A stretch of DNA of 10,541 nt from an uncultured Oscillibacter sp. Its GTDB lineage: Bacteria; Bacillota; Clostridia; Oscillospirales; Oscillospiraceae. Under the pieces are notes generated by a model. That model worked only from the letters and a program-made list of their open reading frames with translations, searched no databases and was not told the DNA's origin. The translations under genes and the position numbers were made by a program. Of the stretch, positions 7,033-10,541 are shown in pieces; the first letter of the stretch is position 1; every line of letters starts with the position of its first letter. The stretch lies in NCBI GenBank assembly GCA_910579435.1, contig CAJTVF010000074.1, positions 1-10,541 of the forward strand, written 5' to 3'.

Positions 7033-7767
7033 CTACCTTGTCATATTCTTCTTGGACTTTCCGCTGTTCTCTCGCCGTTTGGGCTGCAGAGATTTTTCCC
7101 AGCGGAAATTGTACTTCACGGAGACACAGTCCCGTTCTACATCGAAAGTGACGTGCGCCGCAACAGCGGGACAGCGCTCAAAAATGGCGGACAGAGCTTC
7201 TGTCATCTCAGGCCAGCGCGCAGTCATGATCTTCTGCCCCTCATGCAGCTCCATTCCGATTCTTCCGTCAACAGCAGCACATTGTAACGCCTGTGTCACG
7301 GAGACACCCTGCTGCCCGGCGTATCGCTTCGCGCAGGAAAATACTTCCTCCGGCTCAAAGGTTCCGAATTGTGTCGAGTAGAGAGCCTGCTTTTTTCCGC
7401 CCTCGATCACCGTGCAGATTGCGAGTGGACTGGCCTCGCCCATCACCTTTGGCGTGTGGAAGCACATCAGATAGCCCTGCTCCGCCATTCGGGACATACG
7501 GGCCGGGGTATCTCCATTTTGCAGAAAAACGGCGGCGGCGACCATCTCTCCCGGCAGCGCGGCAGAGCCGTGATGGATGATCTCATAGGCGCTTTGCAGT
7601 ACGCTCCGATCAAAATTCCGGGCAATGAAATCAAAGGCGGCGAGGATGCTCTGCGGCCCCTCATCATCCATGGTATCCAGCCCCAGCTCGTAAAGGTTGG
7701 CGGTTGTCTCCGGGGAGGGACAGGGGATCATTGCTTGGATCTGCTGTTCAAATTCTTCTTTTTTCAT
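7033..7767 (-). CDS. Hypothetical 244-aa soluble protein, first gene of the transfer operon
   Basis: I do not recognise the family. The ATG at 7767 has AAGGAG 5 nt upstream. The protein shows no signal peptide or membrane segment. Residues 1-90 look helical and acidic (MKKEEFEQQIQAMIPCPSPE; LAAFDFIARNFDR). The middle is mixed (GYLMCFHTPKVMG; LAICTVIEGGKKQALYSTQF). The C-terminus has possible strands (VAAHVTFDVERDCVSVKYNF) and then a basic tail (KRRENSGKSKKNMTR). It occupies the place where clostridial elements usually carry a VirB6-like polytopic membrane protein, but it cannot be one. Its stop overlaps the ribosome site region of prgI, so the two are likely co-transcribed. It could be an accessory or inserted gene; no function is claimed. 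Confidence 0.75.
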   Translation of the reverse strand: MKKEEFEQQIQAMIPCPSPETTANLYELGLDTMDDEGPQSILAAFDFIARNFDRSVLQSAYEIIHHGSAALPGEMVAAAVFLQNGDTPARMSRMAEQGYLMCFHTPKVMGEASPLAICTVIEGGKKQALYSTQFGTFEPEEVFSCAKRYAGQQGVSVTQALQCAAVDGRIGMELHEGQKIMTARWPEMTEALSAIFERCPAVAAHVTFDVERDCVSVKYNFRWEKSLQPKRRENSGKSKKNMTR

Positions 7768-7791
7768 ACACTCTCCTTCATTGCAAGAATC

Positions 7792-7822
7792 GGCAGACAG
7801 ACCGTTGCAAGGTCCGCCTGCC
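7792..7822. promoter_or_regulatory. 12-bp inverted repeat in the divergent control region
   Basis: GGCAGACAGACC (7792-7803) and GGTCCGCCTGCC (7811-7822) are inverted repeats around a 7-nt centre. As plus-strand RNA there are two A-C mismatches. As minus-strand RNA both become G-U pairs, giving a fully paired 12-bp stem in the leader of the transfer operon. TTGCAAG is also directly repeated at 7781 and 7805. It could act as a leader hairpin or an operator. Confidence 0.45.
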
Positions 7823-7833
7823 TATGGTAAGAT
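7805..7833 (+). promoter_or_regulatory. Possible extended -10 promoter for the plus-strand cluster
   Basis: TTGCAA (7805-7810) is followed by a 17-nt spacer and TAAGAT (7828-7833), preceded by an extended -10 TGN (7825-7827). Each hexamer matches 4 of 6. A start near 7840 would place the ribosome site close to the 5' end of the mRNA. It overlaps the inverted repeat at 7792-7822. Confidence 0.35.
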
Positions 7834-7863
7834 GCCACAAACTACTCAGAGGAGGTTGTGGCA
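7833..7863 (+). promoter_or_regulatory. Inverted repeat placing the ribosome site in a hairpin loop
   Basis: TGCCACAA (7833-7840) and TTGTGGCA (7856-7863) are a perfect 8-bp inverted repeat. The 15-nt loop contains AGAGGAGG, and the ATG at 7864 directly follows the stem. If a transcript began upstream of 7833, translation could be controlled by this fold. If it began near 7840, the repeat could only work as DNA (operator). Confidence 0.5.
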
Positions 7864-8199
7864 ATGATGTTTATGATTTTAGGTGTAGGGCTGTTTCTGC
7901 TGCCCATCCTGTTCCGTCTGGCCCTGAAGCTCCGCTTGGGCATTCCCATGCTCTACGCAGTCCTGATGCTCACCGCGTTCCACGGCTGGTATCAGGCCCA
8001 CACTGCCCTGGCAGACGGCATCTTTTTCGCCCTGGTCGGCCTCGCCGCCCTGTCCTGGGTGGTGACGCTGCTCCGCCGCCTCTGGGATCTGCTGGAGGAC
8101 TGGCGGGAGGAACGGGCCATGGCGGAGCTGCTGGCCTACCGCGTCCGGCAGGCCAGGGCCGCCGGCGAGTACGCCATCGACACCGAGGGCCTCTGGTGA
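7864..8199 (+). CDS. Small membrane protein of unknown function
   Basis: This is a 111-aa protein starting at ATG 7864, 8 nt after AGAGGAGG; a GTG at 7858 is too close to that site. It has about two to three hydrophobic segments (residues 1-20, MMFMILGVGLFLLPILFRLA; ~26-40, IPMLYAVLMLTAFHG; ~50-68, GIFFALVGLAALSWVVTLL). An amphipathic, charged cytoplasmic tail follows (RRLWDLLEDWREERAMAELL). I do not recognise a family. It is divergent from the transfer operon and precedes the integrase remnant, but the join between them looks like a deletion point, so original partnership is uncertain. Confidence 0.7.
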   Translation: MMFMILGVGLFLLPILFRLALKLRLGIPMLYAVLMLTAFHGWYQAHTALADGIFFALVGLAALSWVVTLLRRLWDLLEDWREERAMAELLAYRVRQARAAGEYAIDTEGLW

Positions 8200-8234
8200 C
8201 TGTTACCCCAGCCCCATCAGCTCCCGGATCAGCC

Positions 8235-8744
8235 TACTATGCCTTTGAAATGCTCTACTGGTGCGGTATTCGGAAGGGGGAACTGCTGGCCCTCACCCCT
8301 GGAGACTTCGACTTTGAGGCCGGGACGGTGAAGATCAGCAAGTCCTATCAGCGGCTCCACGGCGAGGATGTGATTACCACCCCGAAAACCAAGAAAAGCA
8401 ATCGTACCATCAAAATGCCCAATTTCCTCTGTGACGAAATGCGGGACTACCTGGGGATGCTCTACGGGGTCAAGAAGAAAGACCGCATTTTCACCGTCAC
8501 GAAAAGCTATCTCCACCATGAGATGGACAGAGGGGCGAAAGAGGCCGGGGTCAAGCGTATCCGTATCCATGACCTCCGACACAGCCACATTTCCCTGCTG
8601 ATTGATATGGGCTTCTCGGCGGTGGCGATTGCCGACCGGGTAGGCCATGAGAGTATCGAAATCACTTACCGCTACGCCCACCTGTTTCCGTCCAAGCAGA
8701 CGGAAATGGCGGACAAACTGGACTTTGAAAGGACGGGAGCATAA
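8235..8744 (+). pseudogene. int: Tyrosine recombinase/integrase, 5'-truncated catalytic domain
   Basis: Recognisable family sequence starts abruptly at YYAFEMLYWCGI (8235) and runs to the stop at 8742-8744. Only the C-terminal catalytic domain (~165-170 aa) is left of a protein usually near 400 aa. The arm-binding and core-binding domains are missing. All catalytic positions are present, numbered from the in-frame ATG at 8250: Arg8 (GIRKGELL), Lys48/49 (KTKKSNRT), His107-x-x-Arg110 (HDLRHSH), His133 (GHESIE) and the nucleophile Tyr142 (RYAHL). No ribosome site precedes the ATG at 8250. The frame stays open upstream through 8200-8234 and in antisense reading, so it is not a real N-terminus. 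Recombination on its own is unlikely. Confidence 0.8.
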
Positions 8745-9064
8745 TGTCGGCTAAGAATTTGGACAATCACAACCGCTGGCGGAACAAGACCGTGGCGTTC
8801 CGGGTGTCCCCGGAGGAAAACGAACAGCTTGAGATTGCCGTCCGCCTGTCCGGGCTGACCAAGCAGGACTACATCACCCGGCGGCTGCTCAACCGGGACA
8901 TTGTAGTGCAGGGCAATCCCAGGGTCTACAAGGCCCTGCGTGACCAGCTCGCCGCCGTCCTGGGGGAGCTGCGGCGCATGGAGGCCGGGGGCGGGGTGGA
9001 TGATGAACTTCTCGCCACCATCCGCCTTATCACTGTGACGCTGGACGGCATGAGGGAGGATTGA
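8744..9064 (+). CDS. MobC-like mobilization/relaxosome accessory protein
   Basis: This 106-aa protein has an N-terminal ribbon-helix-helix-like region (RNKTVAFRVSPEENEQLEIAVRLSGLTKQDYITRRLLNR, here in two parts: strand VAFRVS near 16-21, helices to ~50). A helical C-terminus follows (YKALRDQLAAVLGELRRMEA). Such proteins bind near the origin of transfer and assist the relaxase. The ATG overlaps the integrase TAA by 1 nt (ATAATG), suggesting translational coupling, with GGACGGGAG upstream. The RepA-like gene follows directly. No relaxase is in the window; one may lie right of 10541. Confidence 0.82.
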   Translation: MSAKNLDNHNRWRNKTVAFRVSPEENEQLEIAVRLSGLTKQDYITRRLLNRDIVVQGNPRVYKALRDQLAAVLGELRRMEAGGGVDDELLATIRLITVTLDGMRED

Positions 9065-9071
9065 TAGATTG

Positions 9072-10226
9072 ATGGATTCCAGAGAAACGAAAAGGACTGT
9101 CCCGGTTCCGTCTGTTGGCGCAGACGGGGAACAGCCCAATTCACAAACAACCACCCCAAGTATAGCAGAGGAACCGGCTGAAAACAAGTCCCAGGATGAA
9201 AGAATGGAGGATATTCTTCGGGAGCTTCAACGGACAAGCGACCCGGCCTACCTCCACACGGTTTCCATGAACGAGCTTTACCAGAATGTCTACCAGAGCA
9301 GACCGCCAATCATTGACGGTCTGCTCTACCCTGGGACGTACCTCTTTGCGGGAGCGCCCAAGGTGGGCAAGTCGTTCCTGATGGCCCAGCTTGCCTATCA
9401 TGTGAGCATGGGCCTCCCCCTGTGGGGCTACCCCGTCCACAAGGGCACCGTCCTCTATCTGGCGTTGGAGGACGACCACCGCCGCTTGCAGGGGCGGCTG
9501 TATCGGATGTTCGGCATGGACGGCACCAACGACCTGCTCTTTGCGATCTACGCCAAACAGCTCGGCCTGGGCCTGGAGGAACAGCTAAAGAAGTTCGTCC
9601 GTCAACACCCAGATACCAAGCTGATTATCATTGACACCCTCCAGAAAGTCCGGGAGGTCGGCGGGGACAAGTACAGCTATGCCAACGATTACGAGGTGGT
9701 GGGCAAGCTGAAACGCCTTGCCGATGATTGCGGTATCTGTCTCCTGCTGGTACACCACACCCGAAAGCAACAGGCCGACGATAAGTTTGATATGATTTCC
9801 GGCACCAACGGCCTGTTGGGAGCTGCGGACGGGGCCTTTCTTCTTCAAAAGGAAAAGCGGACGGACGGCAGCGCCATTCTGGACGTGGCAGGGCGTGACC
9901 AGCAAGACCAGCGGATGTATCTCACCAAGGACAGGGAGCGGCTTGTGTGGGAGCTGGAGCGGCTGGAAACGGAGCCGTGGGTGGAACCGCCCGACCCGGT
10001 ATTGGAGGCCGTTGCCGCCCTTGTGACGGCGGACAGGCCCGCCTGGGGCGGCACCGCCACGGAGCTGGCGGCGGCTATCCAGACCGACATGAAGCCCAAC
10101 GCCCTGGCGATGCGGCTGAATGTCCGGGCCGGGAGGCTGGCGGCGGAGTACCATATCCGCTATGAGAACAGCAGGAGCCACGCCGGGAGAAGTATCACCC
10201 TCACCCTGGAACCGCCCCAGGCGTGA
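9072..10226 (+). CDS. RepA-family AAA ATPase/replicative helicase-like protein
   Basis: The 384-aa protein resembles the hexameric RepA/KaiC-like helicase group (AAA_25). After a ~90-residue leader, the Walker A is GAPKVGKS (residues 94-101), Walker B is LIIIDTLQKV near 180, and LLLVHHTRKQ near 222 is the sensor-like His motif. The following segment DMISGTNGLLGAADGAFLL is typical of the family. The last ~75 residues (from VLEAVAALVTA) form a winged-helix-like DNA-binding domain. Start: GGGAGG (9054-9059) is 9 nt from a TTG at 9069 and 12 nt from the ATG at 9072; either is possible, and the ATG gives the usual MD start. It lies 7 bp after the MobC-like gene. Its stop lies in the first 9-bp repeat of the array downstream, a candidate binding region. 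Confidence 0.88.
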   Translation: MDSRETKRTVPVPSVGADGEQPNSQTTTPSIAEEPAENKSQDERMEDILRELQRTSDPAYLHTVSMNELYQNVYQSRPPIIDGLLYPGTYLFAGAPKVGKSFLMAQLAYHVSMGLPLWGYPVHKGTVLYLALEDDHRRLQGRLYRMFGMDGTNDLLFAIYAKQLGLGLEEQLKKFVRQHPDTKLIIIDTLQKVREVGGDKYSYANDYEVVGKLKRLADDCGICLLLVHHTRKQQADDKFDMISGTNGLLGAADGAFLLQKEKRTDGSAILDVAGRDQQDQRMYLTKDRERLVWELERLETEPWVEPPDPVLEAVAALVTADRPAWGGTATELAAAIQTDMKPNALAMRLNVRAGRLAAEYHIRYENSRSHAGRSITLTLEPPQA

Positions 10227-10307
10227 CGACCGTGACGGCTGTGACGGCTTTTTTGAGAGCGGGGGCGGTGTGTAAAACATCGTCACGGTCGTCACGGCCG
10301 TCACGGG
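10223..10307. repeat. Two facing arrays of three 9-bp repeats (iteron-like)
   Basis: Left array: GTGACGACC, GTGACGGCT, GTGACGGCT (10223-10249), immediately tandem, followed by T6. Right array: CGTCACGGT, CGTCACGGC, CGTCACGGG (10281-10307), also tandem and in the opposite orientation. They are separated by 31 bp. Together they could fold into a ~24-bp hairpin with one mismatch and two wobble pairs. Position right after the RepA-like gene and before the structured segment fits an iteron-type replication origin or an operator. No coding function is seen in this gap. Confidence 0.7.
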
Positions 10308-10316
10308 GAGCGGGGT

Positions 10317-10501
10317 CAAAAGTCAAGGGGCCTCGCCGGGGGCCCCACGCAAGCCCAGCGAAGCGGGTTGCGTGGGGGGAGGCGGAGCAAGGGAGCGGAG
10401 CGAGGGATGGCCGCAAGGCTGTCCCGAGCAGAGCGGACTTTGCTCCGACGAGGGGGTGGAGATTGCCGCAAGGCAATACAACCCGCACCCCTTGACTTTT
10501 G
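10317..10501. other. GC-rich structured non-coding segment bounded by a 14-bp inverted repeat (oriT/oriV or RNA candidate)
   Basis: The ends CAAAAGTCAAGGGG (10317-10330) and CCCCTTGACTTTTG (10488-10501) are a perfect 14-bp inverted repeat. Nested inside are GCGGGTTG (10363-10370) with CAACCCGC (10479-10486), and CGGAGCAA (10383-10390) with TTGCTCCG (10440-10447). Inside those is a 9-bp stem (10404-10412/10417-10425, two G-U) with GCAA loop, and beside it ATTGCC/GGCAAT (10462-10477), also with a GCAA loop. A competing hairpin is CCCCACGCAA (10343-10352)/TTGCGTGGGG (10368-10377). The compatible nesting and the two GNRA tetraloops are seen directly. The role (origin of transfer, single-strand origin or structured RNA) is inference from position after mobC-repA. 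The remaining bases to 10541 show GGGGGGAAAGG before a final GTG, possibly the start of a next gene. Confidence 0.6.
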
Positions 10502-10541
10502 GCCCACGGAGGACACTGGCCGGGTGGGGGGAAAGGCTGTG

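Larger units (their letters stand above)
56..10541. mobile_element. Fragment of a clostridial integrative conjugative/mobilizable element
   Basis: Nearly every gene belongs to families found on clostridial conjugative elements: PrgI, VirB4, a CHAP/CD1108-type hydrolase, a DUF6017 initiator-like protein, an XRE regulator, a tyrosine integrase, a MobC-like protein and a RepA-like helicase. No chromosomal housekeeping gene and no complete attachment site is visible. The right limit lies beyond the window. The left limit is set where the SLOG-like gene stops resembling its family. Missing VirB6, VirD4 and relaxase genes and a truncated integrase point to rearrangement or to genes outside the window. 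Confidence 0.75.

Noticed and set aside
7704..8744. A single 346-aa integrase running from 7704
   Set aside because: The part before about 8235 is an out-of-frame reading of the hypothetical gene, the control region and the membrane-protein gene; only the C-terminal half resembles an integrase.
10241..10254. Intrinsic terminator at the T6 after the left 9-bp array
   Set aside because: No stable local stem directly precedes the T run; pairing occurs only with the array 31 bp downstream, so the T run lies in the loop.
10223..10307. CRISPR array
   Set aside because: Repeats are 9 bp, immediately tandem and without spacers of constant length; they are iteron-like, not CRISPR.
10223..10495. A 90-aa protein across the 9-bp repeats (MTTVTAVT start)
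   Set aside because: The frame is created by the 9-bp repeats and the GC-rich structured segment; no family or ribosome site is visible.

Overview
The window is a GC-rich stretch of accessory DNA. It most likely comes from an integrative conjugative or mobilizable element of a gut clostridium (Oscillospiraceae or Lachnospiraceae type, Firmicutes). Three things support this: strong AGGAGG-type ribosome binding sites with frequent TTG/GTG starts, a Gram-positive Tn1549/CTn-like conjugation cassette (PrgI, VirB4, CHAP-domain wall hydrolase), and a mobilization/replication pair (relaxosome accessory protein plus RepA-like helicase) of the kind typical of clostridial elements. The host assignment is inference from gene families; no host core gene is present.

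Layout. (a) 1-904: a partial SLOG/DUF1273-like gene on the minus strand is divergent from a small XRE regulator on the plus strand. The 145-bp control region between them holds a good minus-strand promoter and two palindromic operator candidates. (b) 918-7767: a minus-strand operon reads right to left. In transcription order it is an unrecognised 244-aa soluble protein, PrgI, the VirB4 ATPase, a CHAP-domain mobile-element protein, and a winged-helix/DUF6017 replication-initiator-like protein. VirB6-like and VirD4-like genes, normally next to prgI, are absent. (c) 7768-7863: a 96-bp divergent control region with two inverted repeats. (d) 7864-10226: a plus-strand cluster of a small membrane protein, a 5'-truncated tyrosine integrase (catalytic domain only), a MobC-like ribbon-helix-helix protein and a RepA-family AAA ATPase. 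The last three are tightly coupled. (e) 10227-10541: no gene visible. It holds two facing arrays of 9-bp repeats, then a 185-nt GC-rich segment with nested complementary helices bounded by a perfect 14-bp inverted repeat. This is a candidate oriV/oriT or structured RNA.

How the parts fit. The conjugation operon supplies part of a mating channel (PrgI, VirB4) and a wall-opening hydrolase. The MobC-like protein would help a relaxase (not in the window) at an origin of transfer. The RepA-like helicase and the winged-helix initiator suggest that the excised form can replicate. The integrase lacks its DNA-binding half and the cassette lacks VirB6/VirD4/relaxase, so this is either a rearranged or decaying element or a composite whose other genes lie outside the window. 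The most interesting unexplained signal is the non-coding structure at the right end.
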